Shown here: positions 1-8,393 of the stretch, piece after piece
Numbering within the stretch: the first letter of the stretch is position 1
Layout of the letters: every line of letters begins with the position of its first letter
NCBI RefSeq assembly: GCF_012516315.1
Contig: NZ_CP051185.1
Span: forward strand, 5,585,363 to 5,649,362
Origin: Limnospira fusiformis SAG 85.79
GTDB taxonomy: Bacteria; Cyanobacteriota; Cyanobacteriia; Cyanobacteriales; Microcoleaceae
DNA length: 64,000 nucleotides
Reading direction: 5' to 3'
Translations under genes and position numbers: made by a program
The notes under the pieces: generated by a model
The model's database searches: none
Seen by the model: only the letters and a program-made list of their open reading frames with translations
What the model was told of the DNA's origin: nothing

Positions 1-701
1 TCTACACTTTGAAATTTCATAAACACCGTCTGAGTTGAGTCAATTTTTTCTAGTTTCTCTAGTGCTTTTTTACAACCAGCACGTTCCGCCACTTGTTTTA
101 GTCGGTAGTATCTATCCTTAAAGGTTTTACTACCTACCGGACTATCACCATTCTTTAACGGGCTATATAGCGCTTCCTTGATACCCTCCCAGGTGACGGA
201 AGCATCCCAATCTGTCACTTTGTTAAATACATCTAAAAAGCAACAATTGAATGAACTTTGGTCACTAACTATATTGCGGGAACGTTTCCGTTTAGTGTTC
301 TTGTGTACCCCATTAAAGTAATCATCTTCCATCTCTTTAAACACTTGGCGATAGGTGATTAAGTCGTTTTCCAAAGGGGTTTTGTTTTCATCAAGGATAG
401 TAGCCTTGTACCAGTCCAGCCATTCAGACACCGACTGAAATTGTCCGTCAAGGGATTTATGAACTAACCAGGCCTTATCAACGGCCTTACGGATACCCTC
501 AGAAGTGAACTGACAATTACATCCTCGCTGCTTACGCCCTCCCGTCTCCGGGTCAGTAGTGATGTCTAGCTGAATTGTCCCCCGGTTACGCTTAATCCTG
601 ACACCTTTGGGACATTGTTTGCGGGATAGGTTGAAAAACTCAAGAATATCTTCAAAGCCTTGATATGTACCACTATGTGTACTGTTTGTACTTGCACTCA
701 T
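1..701 (-). CDS. Integrase-like protein, N-terminal part (runs off left edge)
   Basis: An open frame of 233 codons starts at the ATG at 699-701 and runs off the left edge without a stop. A good ribosome-binding site (CAGGAG) lies about 7 bases upstream of the ATG. The visible protein has a basic segment near residues 35-50 (KGVRIKRNRGTIQLDI) followed by a charged, helical region with several Trp and Lys/Arg residues. This resembles the arm-binding and core-binding part of cyanobacterial tyrosine recombinases. The catalytic Arg-His-Arg-Tyr part would lie outside the window, so the family call is inference. The neighbouring IS630 element and truncated acyl-CoA dehydrogenase fit an integrated or rearranged segment. 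Confidence 0.5.
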   Translation of the reverse strand, partial: MSASTNSTHSGTYQGFEDILEFFNLSRKQCPKGVRIKRNRGTIQLDITTDPETGGRKQRGCNCQFTSEGIRKAVDKAWLVHKSLDGQFQSVSEWLDWYKATILDENKTPLENDLITYRQVFKEMEDDYFNGVHKNTKRKRSRNIVSDQSSFNCCFLDVFNKVTDWDASVTWEGIKEALYSPLKNGDSPVGSKTFKDRYYRLKQVAERAGCKKALEKLEKIDSTQTVFMKFQSV

Positions 702-852
702 TTTACACTAACTCCTGAATGTGCGATCGGCATTGAGTGCATTAAAGTGACGGTACAATAGGGGTTATAGCCGTTCTAACCGGTGTCTATACAGCCTGTG
801 GGGTGGATACACGAGAATGATCTAAAGAAGGTATAGCATTAGTCAAGGTGGT

Positions 853-1773
853 TAGGACGCAGCTTTGAGAACGGAATCCATGGCATCATGGAGAGAATCA
901 AACTGCTCACGTGCAGTGGCGAATACGGGCTTTCAGCCACGACCAACATTTCTCTATCTTGTTGAGGTCTGGCGAATAAGGCGGAAGATAGAGTAAACGG
1001 CATTGAGCTGCCTCCACCAGTTCAGCAATCCGTCCCCCTTTATGAAACGTTGCATTGTCCAATACTAGAGTCTGACCTGGCTTCAATGTTGGAATTAAGA
1101 TGAACTCCAACCACAACTCAAACACTGTCCGATTACAACAACCCTCAAAGCTAAAGGGAGCTAAGAGTTGTTGATGACACCATGCGGCTATATAGCTTAC
1201 CCTGCCCTGCCTCTTCCCTGATTTGAGTGCATGGAAGCGTTTTCCTTCCTCGCAGTAACCATAAGGGTAATCCGAGTCCTGACTATTCATGCCGGCTTCA
1301 TCGAGGTAGACCACTTCTTCCGGCTCCATCTGTTCAATCTGAGCCATAAACTCCTCTCGCTGTTGCTCATCACGTTCTTGGTAGCCGTAAGTTTTTTTTC
1401 TGGTGAAGCCAATTTTCTTCAAGGCTCTGGATATGGTGCGAGGAGAGATGTCGTCATCCCAAAGTTCAGCCATTTGAGCTGCTGTTTTGTCGCCATGCTC
1501 TTGGGCAAAAGCCTTGAATTTTTGCCAGTCGGTAATTTTGTGGTTATTGCCAGGTCGGTGATGAGGTTTAGGGAGGAAGTCTCCGGTCTGTGCTTTTCTT
1601 TGCAGCCAGAGATTAATGGTGTTCCGGCTGACATGGAAAACTTGACTGGCTTCTGTTTTGGGCATACCGTCTAGTTCAATGGCATCAATAACTTTTTGTC
1701 TGAGGTCGTAACTATAGGGGGCTGGCATTTTTGGTCTTCTTAGTCATCTCGTCCTCTCCATTATACGTCCTAA
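853..1773 (-). mobile_element. IS630-family insertion sequence (approximate limits)
   Basis: The segment holds one transposase gene. An 8-bp inverted repeat (TTAGGACG at 853-860, its complement at 1766-1773) flanks it and may be part of the terminal repeats. I could not identify a TA target duplication, so the limits are approximate. Immediately to the right lies a 5'-truncated acyl-CoA dehydrogenase gene, consistent with insertion or rearrangement at this point. Confidence 0.5.
907..1728 (-). CDS. IS630-family transposase, frameshifted near the C-terminus
   Basis: This is a DDE transposase of 273 residues. Residues 1-45 form a helix-turn-helix that begins with the PYSYDLRQKVIDAIE segment typical of IS630. 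The DDE_3 catalytic core follows: first Asp in VVYLDEAGM, second Asp in LVLDNATFHK, and the Glu in PDLNKIEKCWSWLK. The frame stops at 907. The next reading frame continues with a family-like tail (REQFDSLHDAM...) to a stop at 852-854, so the last 19 or so residues appear to be shifted out by a small indel. The catalytic triad is intact, and activity of the truncated protein is uncertain. Confidence 0.88.
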   Translation of the reverse strand: MPAPYSYDLRQKVIDAIELDGMPKTEASQVFHVSRNTINLWLQRKAQTGDFLPKPHHRPGNNHKITDWQKFKAFAQEHGDKTAAQMAELWDDDISPRTISRALKKIGFTRKKTYGYQERDEQQREEFMAQIEQMEPEEVVYLDEAGMNSQDSDYPYGYCEEGKRFHALKSGKRQGRVSYIAAWCHQQLLAPFSFEGCCNRTVFELWLEFILIPTLKPGQTLVLDNATFHKGGRIAELVEAAQCRLLYLPPYSPDLNKIEKCWSWLKARIRHCT

Positions 1774-1796
1774 GTGTTCTGTCTTGTTCTATATTA

Positions 1797-2267
1797 CAGC
1801 CCAGTTTTTTCGCTCTGGGATGCGCTAGGGCGGGTTTAGACATTGTTGAGAGGGTTTTTGAGCAAAAACAATTTGCTTTTATTGAGTCGGCGCTGGAGTC
1901 CCTCACAGAAGAGTTGGGAGGCTGTCGGGGGGAAATATTGGCAGCAATTACCGACGGGAATTATAGCTTTTCTGAACAGGTACAGTTACGAGGAAAGGCG
2001 ATCGCTTTAGCCGTAAAATGCGCCCATGCTGCGGTGACAGTATCCAGCGGCGCGGCTAATTTAATTGATCATCCCGCCTCGCGGGTTTATCGGGAAGCCC
2101 TATTATTTACCGTTTCCGGTCAAACTCAAGCACTAATGCAAGCTACATTAGAGAATTTCCAGAATTGTCAATTCTCCATTATTTGGCTTCCATCCAATTT
2201 GTCCCGGCGTGAATATCTACCACCAACGGAACTGATAAAAATAGACAATTTTCCATGGTGGATTTAA
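1797..2267 (+). pseudogene. Acyl-CoA dehydrogenase, C-terminal fragment
   Basis: About 110 residues starting at ARAGLDIVERVF resemble the C-terminal four-helix domain of acyl-CoA dehydrogenases. They include the HPASRVYREALLFTVSGQT segment that normally sits near the flavin and the C-terminus. The FAD- and substrate-binding N-terminal two thirds are absent, and the IS630 transposase gene lies immediately upstream on the other strand. The frame runs on into the 3' end of polA (convergent overlap of about 90 bp), so the natural stop may also be lost. The family assignment is by recalled resemblance. Confidence 0.6.
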
Positions 2268-5082
2268 TTTGATGTTGGAGTTCCTCCCATTCTGATAAGG
2301 GAACCTCAAAGACCAGTTCATCGTGAACTTGTAATAATAGTCTGGCTTGGTAGTTTTTGAGAATTTCAGCCAGTTTAATCATCGCTATTTTAATAATATC
2401 AGCACTTGAACCCTGAATAGGTGCATTAGCGGCGGCGCGTAACATTTGTTCATCTTGGTAGTTAAGGCGATCGCGATCGCGTCCTTTTAAACTTTCAAAA
2501 TAGCGCCGCCTCCCTAAAATAGTTTCCACATAACCCTGATTAATAGCCGCCAACTTTTGCGATTCCAAATACTCAAACACTCCCGGATATTGAGAGTTAA
2601 ACCTATCAATAAACTGTTTGCCAGCCGTAGCACTTACCCCCACTTCCCGCGCAAATCTTTGGGAACCCATACCATAAATAACCCCAAAATTTATAATCTT
2701 TCCTAAGCGCCTTTCATCCGCTGTAATTTCATCCTTATCAAACAGCAATTGAGCGGTCAAACTATGTACATCTTGATTAGTATTATAAGCCTCTATTAAC
2801 ATCTTTTCCTGGCTTAAATGCGCTAAAATCCGTAACTCAATTTGAGAATAATCCGCCGACACTAACAGCCAGCCAGACTCAGGAATAAATGCTTTTCTAA
2901 TTTGGCGAGAAAACTCCGTGCGGATAGGTATATTCTGTAAATTCGGGTGGGAAGAAGACAGACGACCTGTTGATGTAATCGCCTGATTAAAGTCTGTATG
3001 AATGCGACCCGTATCACTTCGCACCAACTCGGGTAAAGCATCCACATAGGTAGATTTTAATTTGGATAACGTCCGATATTCCAGGATATAATTAATCACG
3101 GGATGGTCATGTTTTAACTTTTCTAAAACCGTCGCATCTGTAGAATATCCGGTTTTAGTCTTCCGGCTTTTTTTACGGTCTAATTGTAGCCGATCAAATA
3201 ACAACTCACTCAATTGTTTGGGCGACCCTAAGTTAAACACTTCTCCGGCGGCTTGATGAGATGCTTTTTCGAGACTTTCCAAGGTCTCACCTAACTGCTT
3301 TGATAGTTGATTAAGGTAGTCTGTATCAATCCTAATCCCCTGAAACTCCATCCCGGCTAAAATCGGTTCTAGGGGTTGTTCTACCTGTCTCAATAAATCA
3401 TTTAATGGTGGTACATCTTTGAGGATATCCTGCATTTTTTGGGTGATTTGAAAGGTGGTAAAAACATCTAAGCCGCAGTAATTGGCGACGGTGTTAATAT
3501 CTAAATCCGCAATAGTTTTGCCTTTGGGGACTAACTGACTATAACTCTGGGCGACTATTCCTAAATCCGGTAAATATCTTAATGATAAATCTGTCAAATT
3601 GTGGGATGATTCAGGATTGATTACATAACTGGCTAACATAGTGTCAAAAACTACCCCTTTTAAGGTAATTCCTTGACTCCGTAAGATTAAGCGATCGAAT
3701 TTGGCATTTTGCAAGGTTTTCGGGTAGTTTTCCGACTCTAAAATCGGACGCAAAGCCGGCAAAACTTCCTCTATATTTAACATTTCCCCCTGGGTATGAT
3801 TTAGGGGAATATAAGCCAGGTCGGATAATTCCGAACCCCAACAACAGCCAATTCCTACTAAGTTCGCATCCCTCGGTTCTAAGGATGTAGTTTCTGTATC
3901 CCAGGCGACTGGTTTATCCGGGTTAGTATGGGTTTTTAGGCGATTAACTAATAGGGCTAAGGCTTCGGGAGTTTGGATGATTTGAGGATGAATAGAATTG
4001 GCGATCGCTTTAGTTTCTAAGGCGGTATCCTCAGCACTAAAAAACCACAAATCATCATCATCATTATTCTCGGAACTATCCTCGGAACTATCCAACTCTG
4101 TGGGATAGCTTACTTCCGAATTACTTGAGTTAATCTCCACATCAACTAATCCCTTAAATTGGGATTGAAGCTGATGGATTTTATCAATAAATACTTGAAA
4201 CTCTAACTGCTGTAGTAAAGGGATAATTTCCTGGCTATCAAACCCCTGTAGTTGGCAATCTTCCCAGTTAATATCTAGGGGGACATCACAGATAATCGTC
4301 GCCATGTTTTGAGAATGATAAGCCAATTCTTGACCCTGTTTAAGTTTATTGGCGATCGCCCCTTTGATTTGATTGACTGATTCATAAATACTATCTAAGG
4401 AACCATATTCCGCCAATAATTTAACCGCCGTTTTTTCCCCAATCCCTCGGACCCCCGGAATACAATCAGACTGATCGCCACACAGTGCTTTATAATCAAC
4501 CACCTGTTCTGGTTTAATACTTAATTTTTCATAAACCTGGGGGGCGGCAAATTCCTGGGGACTGCTACCCTTCCCATGGCTTAAATGTAAAACCGTAATC
4601 TGTTTTTGCTCATCAATTAGTTGAAATAAGTCTTGATCACCAGATAAAATTTTGACCTGATATCCGGCGGCGCTTCCCCGATTTGCCAAAGTTCCCAAAA
4701 CATCATCAGCCTCGTAGCCAGCCACCGAAAAAATCGGTATACGGAAGGCTTCTAATAATTGTTGGAGGTTATTGATATCCTGAATAAAATCTGCCGGGGT
4801 TTCGGCGCGATCCGCCTTATAGTTAGCATCAGCTTCATGGCGAAAAGTGGGTTCAGCCCGGTCAAAAGCGATCGCCACTAATTCCGGTTTATAGATGTCG
4901 ATAACTTCCAGTAGAGATTGAAGAAAGCCAAAACAGACACTGGTAGGAATTCCTGTAGAAGTTCGCAGTCCCCCGCTGCGACTTTTCCCGAAAGCATAGT
5001 AAGCGCGAAAAGCCAAGGAATGGCCGTCAATGAGGATTAAAACCGGAGAGTTAGAAGACACGGGCAAGCCTTTGTGTAACAA
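2179..5082 (-). CDS. polA: DNA polymerase I
   Basis: This is a full-length (967 residue) family A polymerase for Okazaki-fragment processing and repair. Residues 1-300 form the 5'-3' exonuclease (FAFDRAEPTFRHEA-like acidic motif near 72-85, GDQSDCIPGVRGIGEKTA at 202-219). Residues about 370-550 form a proofreading 3'-5' exonuclease that looks active: DTETTS with D395 and E397, N459/D463, and Y535/D539. The polymerase domain carries motif A (SADYSQIELR, about 742-751), motif B (RRLGKIINFGVIYG, about 791-804) and motif C (VHDE, 919-922). An acidic Ser/Asp/Glu-rich linker (about 320-345) separates the exonuclease domains. The gene is divergent from the DUF1350 gene across 125 bp. Confidence 0.97.
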   Translation of the reverse strand: MLHKGLPVSSNSPVLILIDGHSLAFRAYYAFGKSRSGGLRTSTGIPTSVCFGFLQSLLEVIDIYKPELVAIAFDRAEPTFRHEADANYKADRAETPADFIQDINNLQQLLEAFRIPIFSVAGYEADDVLGTLANRGSAAGYQVKILSGDQDLFQLIDEQKQITVLHLSHGKGSSPQEFAAPQVYEKLSIKPEQVVDYKALCGDQSDCIPGVRGIGEKTAVKLLAEYGSLDSIYESVNQIKGAIANKLKQGQELAYHSQNMATIICDVPLDINWEDCQLQGFDSQEIIPLLQQLEFQVFIDKIHQLQSQFKGLVDVEINSSNSEVSYPTELDSSEDSSENNDDDDLWFFSAEDTALETKAIANSIHPQIIQTPEALALLVNRLKTHTNPDKPVAWDTETTSLEPRDANLVGIGCCWGSELSDLAYIPLNHTQGEMLNIEEVLPALRPILESENYPKTLQNAKFDRLILRSQGITLKGVVFDTMLASYVINPESSHNLTDLSLRYLPDLGIVAQSYSQLVPKGKTIADLDINTVANYCGLDVFTTFQITQKMQDILKDVPPLNDLLRQVEQPLEPILAGMEFQGIRIDTDYLNQLSKQLGETLESLEKASHQAAGEVFNLGSPKQLSELLFDRLQLDRKKSRKTKTGYSTDATVLEKLKHDHPVINYILEYRTLSKLKSTYVDALPELVRSDTGRIHTDFNQAITSTGRLSSSHPNLQNIPIRTEFSRQIRKAFIPESGWLLVSADYSQIELRILAHLSQEKMLIEAYNTNQDVHSLTAQLLFDKDEITADERRLGKIINFGVIYGMGSQRFAREVGVSATAGKQFIDRFNSQYPGVFEYLESQKLAAINQGYVETILGRRRYFESLKGRDRDRLNYQDEQMLRAAANAPIQGSSADIIKIAMIKLAEILKNYQARLLLQVHDELVFEVPLSEWEELQHQIKSTMENCLFLSVPLVVDIHAGTNWMEAK

Positions 5083-5207
5083 TATTTTGGTAGATATTTA
5101 TAATACCAGGGGCGGGTTAATCAAAAAAAACACGGGTCAATCCGAAATCGCCATTAACCAGACCCCCAGATTTGATTATAATTGACAGCGGTAGGAAAAG
5201 GTAACTC

Positions 5208-5984
5208 ATGGACTGGCTGGAATTTTCCGATAATTGGGTGTTAATTCCCCCAAAACCCAAAGCGATCGTACATTTTCTCGGTGGGGCGTTTGTAGCATCA
5301 GCCCCCCATATCACCTATCGTTGGTTATTAGAACAACTAGGGTTGCAGGGATATGCCATCATCGCTACACCATTTATTAATACCCTTGATCATGGAAATA
5401 TGGCGCGTGAGGTATTATGGACCTTTGAGGACGGCTTAGAAGACCTATTTGCAGCCCAGAAACTGCGGCGGCGGGGGTTGCCAATTTATGGCATTGGTCA
5501 TAGTATGGGGTGCAAGCTGCATCTACTGATCGGGTCCTTGTTTGAAGTCGAAAGGGCGGGAAATATTTTGATCTCTTTTAATAACTATACCGCCCGACAG
5601 TCAATTCCTTTGGTAGAACAGTTATCATCCGTGATTGATGTGGAATTTACCCCGACCCCACAGCAGACCAATTCCCTAGTTGGCGATCGCTATCAAGTCC
5701 GGCGTAACCTGTTGATCCAATTCAGTAAAGATAACATCGACCAAAGTAGCGGACTCTATCAAATTCTCAACCACAGATTTCCTGGACTGGTGACACTTCA
5801 GCAGTTGCGAGGCGATCATCAGACCCCCCTAGCCCAGGATATCAGTTGGCCACGAGGAGAATCATTTAGCCCCCTAGACGCGATCGGACAATGGTTTAAA
5901 CACGAAGTCTATAAAGACCTATACCAACTTAGACGGGAAGTCCTACAATGGCTTAACCCTCTCAGTCCGGTGAAAAATATTTGA
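5208..5984 (+). CDS. DUF1350 family protein, alpha/beta-hydrolase-like
   Basis: This 258-residue protein belongs to the DUF1350 family, conserved in cyanobacteria and plastids. The N-terminus reads PKAIVHFLGGAFVASAPHI, typical of the first strand and oxyanion region of an alpha/beta hydrolase. GIGHSMGCKLHLL matches a nucleophile-elbow G-H-S-M-G. A catalytic Ser is therefore plausible, but the substrate is unknown. The start ATG has an AGGAAAAGG ribosome-binding site 7-8 bases upstream. The 3' end overlaps the convergent anti-sigma kinase gene by about 22 bp. Confidence 0.85.
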   Translation: MDWLEFSDNWVLIPPKPKAIVHFLGGAFVASAPHITYRWLLEQLGLQGYAIIATPFINTLDHGNMAREVLWTFEDGLEDLFAAQKLRRRGLPIYGIGHSMGCKLHLLIGSLFEVERAGNILISFNNYTARQSIPLVEQLSSVIDVEFTPTPQQTNSLVGDRYQVRRNLLIQFSKDNIDQSSGLYQILNHRFPGLVTLQQLRGDHQTPLAQDISWPRGESFSPLDAIGQWFKHEVYKDLYQLRREVLQWLNPLSPVKNI

Positions 5985-6510
5985 TGATCACTAAAGAGTT
6001 TCTGTGAGGATCACACCGCCGATAACTAAACTTGTCCGCAATATCTCGCATTAGCATCAACCCCCGCCCTCCCGGTGAACCTTGATGGGTTTTCGATGAC
6101 ATCTCTAGCAGTTTTTTATCTAAATCAAACGGTTGACCGTGATCAAAAATGCAGATTTCAATACTATTGTTAAACAGACTGACCTCGATCTCAATAGGAA
6201 CATCTACAGCCAGTCCCTTGTGCGCGTGTCGCACAGCATTGGTAAATCCTTCTGCTAATGCCAGTTGACAGCGCAGCCAGACTGACTTAGGAATTGATGG
6301 TGGCTGTAATTTGCCAAACCATGTTAAAACATCTGCCAACATATCCAAACTGGTTTCCGTTTGCAGGCAGAATGTAGAAGGGATAGGTTGGGAACCTTCA
6401 GATTTAATCACTTTTCGATAGGTGCGATCGTCGAGCCATCTTGTAATTAGACTATACTCTATCTTGAATGTTCTGTATAGGATTAGTTCATTGTCATCTA
6501 ATATAGCCAT
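5962..6510 (-). CDS. Anti-sigma regulatory factor, RsbW-like Ser/Thr kinase
   Basis: This 182-residue HATPase_c_2 protein resembles RsbW/SpoIIAB switch kinases. Visible motifs are the N-box ALAEGFTNAVRHAHKG (about 90-105), the G1-type segment EICIFDHGQPFD, and the glycine-rich lid GGRGLMLMRDIADKFSY near the C-terminus. Such proteins phosphorylate a STAS antagonist and bind a sigma factor or other target. It is divergently arranged with the response-regulator/PP2C gene, and a STAS protein gene lies 1.4 kb away, which together make a complete partner-switching set. The real target is not visible in the window. Confidence 0.9.
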   Translation of the reverse strand: MAILDDNELILYRTFKIEYSLITRWLDDRTYRKVIKSEGSQPIPSTFCLQTETSLDMLADVLTWFGKLQPPSIPKSVWLRCQLALAEGFTNAVRHAHKGLAVDVPIEIEVSLFNNSIEICIFDHGQPFDLDKKLLEMSSKTHQGSPGGRGLMLMRDIADKFSYRRCDPHRNSLVIIKYFSPD

Positions 6511-6593
6511 CCCCGGTGAGATGCTCTGGGTGATCCTAATGGTTAATGATAACTTTGCTTGACCGTCCCTCTAATTGTTTAAACTCAGCGCCC

Positions 6594-7730
6594 ATGTTTA
6601 AAATTTTAGTGATTGATGATGATACCATAATTCGAGAACTGCTCAAAAGAACACTCAAAAAGCAGGGTTATGATGTGGTGGTAGCTAGTAATGGCGAGGA
6701 AGGCATAGAAAAGGCTAAAGAATTGCGTCCGGCTTTGATGATTTGTGATTGGATTATGCCTCGGCTGACCGGAATTGAAGTATGCCGACAAGTTAAGGCT
6801 ATGCCGGAATTATCAACTACTCAGTTTTTTTTACTTACTTCTCTGACCGCTGTTGATGATCGCGTTAAGGGTTTAGATGCCGGGGCTGATGATTTTCTGT
6901 CTAAACCTATTGAGATGAATGAGTTATATGCTAGGGTGAGAGCCGGTCTGCGACTTCATCAACTTAGCCAAGATTTACAAACTCAAAAACAGTTATTGGA
7001 AACTGAGTTATCCGAAGCCGCCGAATATGTGCGATCGCTACTTCCTGAACCCCTGGAAGAACCTGTGCGTATTGAGGCAAAATTTATCCCCTCTCGGCAA
7101 TTGGGGGGAGACTGTTTTGATTATTGTTGGCTCGATGCCGACCATTTATCTATCTATTTATTAGATACTTCTGGTCATGGACTTAGGGCGGCATTGCCCT
7201 CGGTTTCCGTGTTGAATTTATTGCGATCCCGTGCTATCCCTAATATTAACTATTATCAGCCTAGTGACGTATTGCGATCGCTTAATACTACCTTCCAAAT
7301 GACCTATCAAAATGATAAATATTTCACCATTTGGTATGGCGTTTATAACCGCATTTCCCGACAATTAACTTACTCTAGCGCTGGGCATCCTCCCGCCATT
7401 CTACTATCTGGAAAAAACCCCAATAATCTACAATTTCAACAATTAAAAACCCCCGGAATGCCTGTAGGTATGTTCCTAGAAGCTGCCTATATTGACGCTT
7501 CTTGTCACGTCGAAAAAAACAGCAACCTTTATATTTTTAGTGATGGAGTCTATGAAATTCATCAACCCGGTGGTAATATTTGGGGAATGGATGCCTTTAT
7601 TAAACTTTTAATGAGAAACAATAACTTTCAATCCGGGAGTTTAAATAACATCTTAGAAGCCGTCAAAACCATCAATTTTGACCATCCCTTTGAGGATGAT
7701 TTCTCCCTTATAAAAGTTAGTTTACCCTAA
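6594..7730 (+). CDS. Response regulator with PP2C (SpoIIE/RsbU-type) phosphatase output
   Basis: The receiver domain spans roughly the first 120 residues: acidic pocket VIDDDT, phospho-acceptor Asp in LMICDWIMP, Thr/Ser in LLTSL, and Lys in LSKPI. A coiled linker (LSQDLQTQKQLLETELSEA) leads into a SpoIIE-like phosphatase domain with metal-site motifs GGDCFDYCWLD, LLDTSGHGLRAALPSVSV and IFSDGVYE. The role is phosphorylation-dependent dephosphorylation of a STAS protein, with the RsbW-like kinase upstream and the STAS gene downstream as likely partners. I prefer the ATG at 6594, just before MFKILVIDDD, because the upstream in-frame ATG at 6546 adds a 16-residue tail not usual in receivers. Confidence 0.92.
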   Translation: MFKILVIDDDTIIRELLKRTLKKQGYDVVVASNGEEGIEKAKELRPALMICDWIMPRLTGIEVCRQVKAMPELSTTQFFLLTSLTAVDDRVKGLDAGADDFLSKPIEMNELYARVRAGLRLHQLSQDLQTQKQLLETELSEAAEYVRSLLPEPLEEPVRIEAKFIPSRQLGGDCFDYCWLDADHLSIYLLDTSGHGLRAALPSVSVLNLLRSRAIPNINYYQPSDVLRSLNTTFQMTYQNDKYFTIWYGVYNRISRQLTYSSAGHPPAILLSGKNPNNLQFQQLKTPGMPVGMFLEAAYIDASCHVEKNSNLYIFSDGVYEIHQPGGNIWGMDAFIKLLMRNNNFQSGSLNNILEAVKTINFDHPFEDDFSLIKVSLP

Positions 7731-7907
7731 AAAATATGTGATTATTTGGCATGAAAAAATATCATATTTTGATGGTTATAAATTTTGATAAAAACCGTTG
7801 AGCCTGCATAATATCAACATCAATTACACAGACCCAAATATCTATCCCAAAACCAGTTTTTTATTTCCCAAAACCCCGATTAAAAATTCAGAGGATGATT
7901 GGCATAA
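7731..7907. other. AT-rich convergent intergenic region
   Basis: This gap separates the convergent phosphatase and STAS genes. It is AT-rich and contains the near-palindrome ATGAAAAAATATCATATTTT around 7751-7770. No gene is apparent. Confidence 0.4.
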
Positions 7908-8237
7908 CTAGCCGAGGTAACTTTGTTTTTTCTCAAACTCCTGTCGATTTTCAAAAATTGGTTGAAACACTCGATCCATACTGGTTAGTTCAAACAGAAT
8001 TCTAATCTGTTCATTAATCGAACAAATTACCAATTTACTATCTGCCGCTCGAACCGTTTTCAGAGCCAGTACCAGAGCCCCCAGACCAGAGCTATCCATA
8101 AATGTGACATCCTGAAAATCAATCAAGATGGTTTTAGCTCCCTTTTCAACTAACCTAGAAATATCCTGACGGAATTGGCTAGCTTTAGTACCGTCTAAAA
8201 TACCTTGGGGCTGTAGGATTTGAACATCAGAACTCAT
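7908..8237 (-). CDS. STAS-domain anti-sigma factor antagonist (RsbV/SpoIIAA-like)
   Basis: This is a single STAS domain of about 109 residues. The segment DVTFMDSSGLGALVLAL contains the conserved D-S-S-G with the phosphorylatable Ser, preceded by TILIDFQ. The reading frame can extend to 8327, but the ATG at 8235-8237 (MSSDVQIL) matches the normal STAS N-terminus, so the 30 upstream residues are probably not translated. It is the likely substrate of the neighbouring RsbW-like kinase and PP2C phosphatase. Frame and motif are clear, but the regulated target is unknown. Confidence 0.9.
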   Translation of the reverse strand: MSSDVQILQPQGILDGTKASQFRQDISRLVEKGAKTILIDFQDVTFMDSSGLGALVLALKTVRAADSKLVICSINEQIRILFELTSMDRVFQPIFENRQEFEKKQSYLG

Positions 8238-8393
8238 ATTCTTTTGAGATTGAAGCATAGAAATGACTCGCCATATTCCGCTAGTATAGCCTGTGAATGC
8301 GTCCTCAAGCCAAACTCTCCTACCCAAACAACAATTATAGAGGCTTACAGCCCAATTAAGGCTCTCAGAGACAGAATTTCACATCTGATACAT

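Noticed and set aside
1231..1674. A 147-codon plus-strand ORF
   Set aside because: It lies wholly antisense to the IS630 transposase, whose catalytic motifs are clear.
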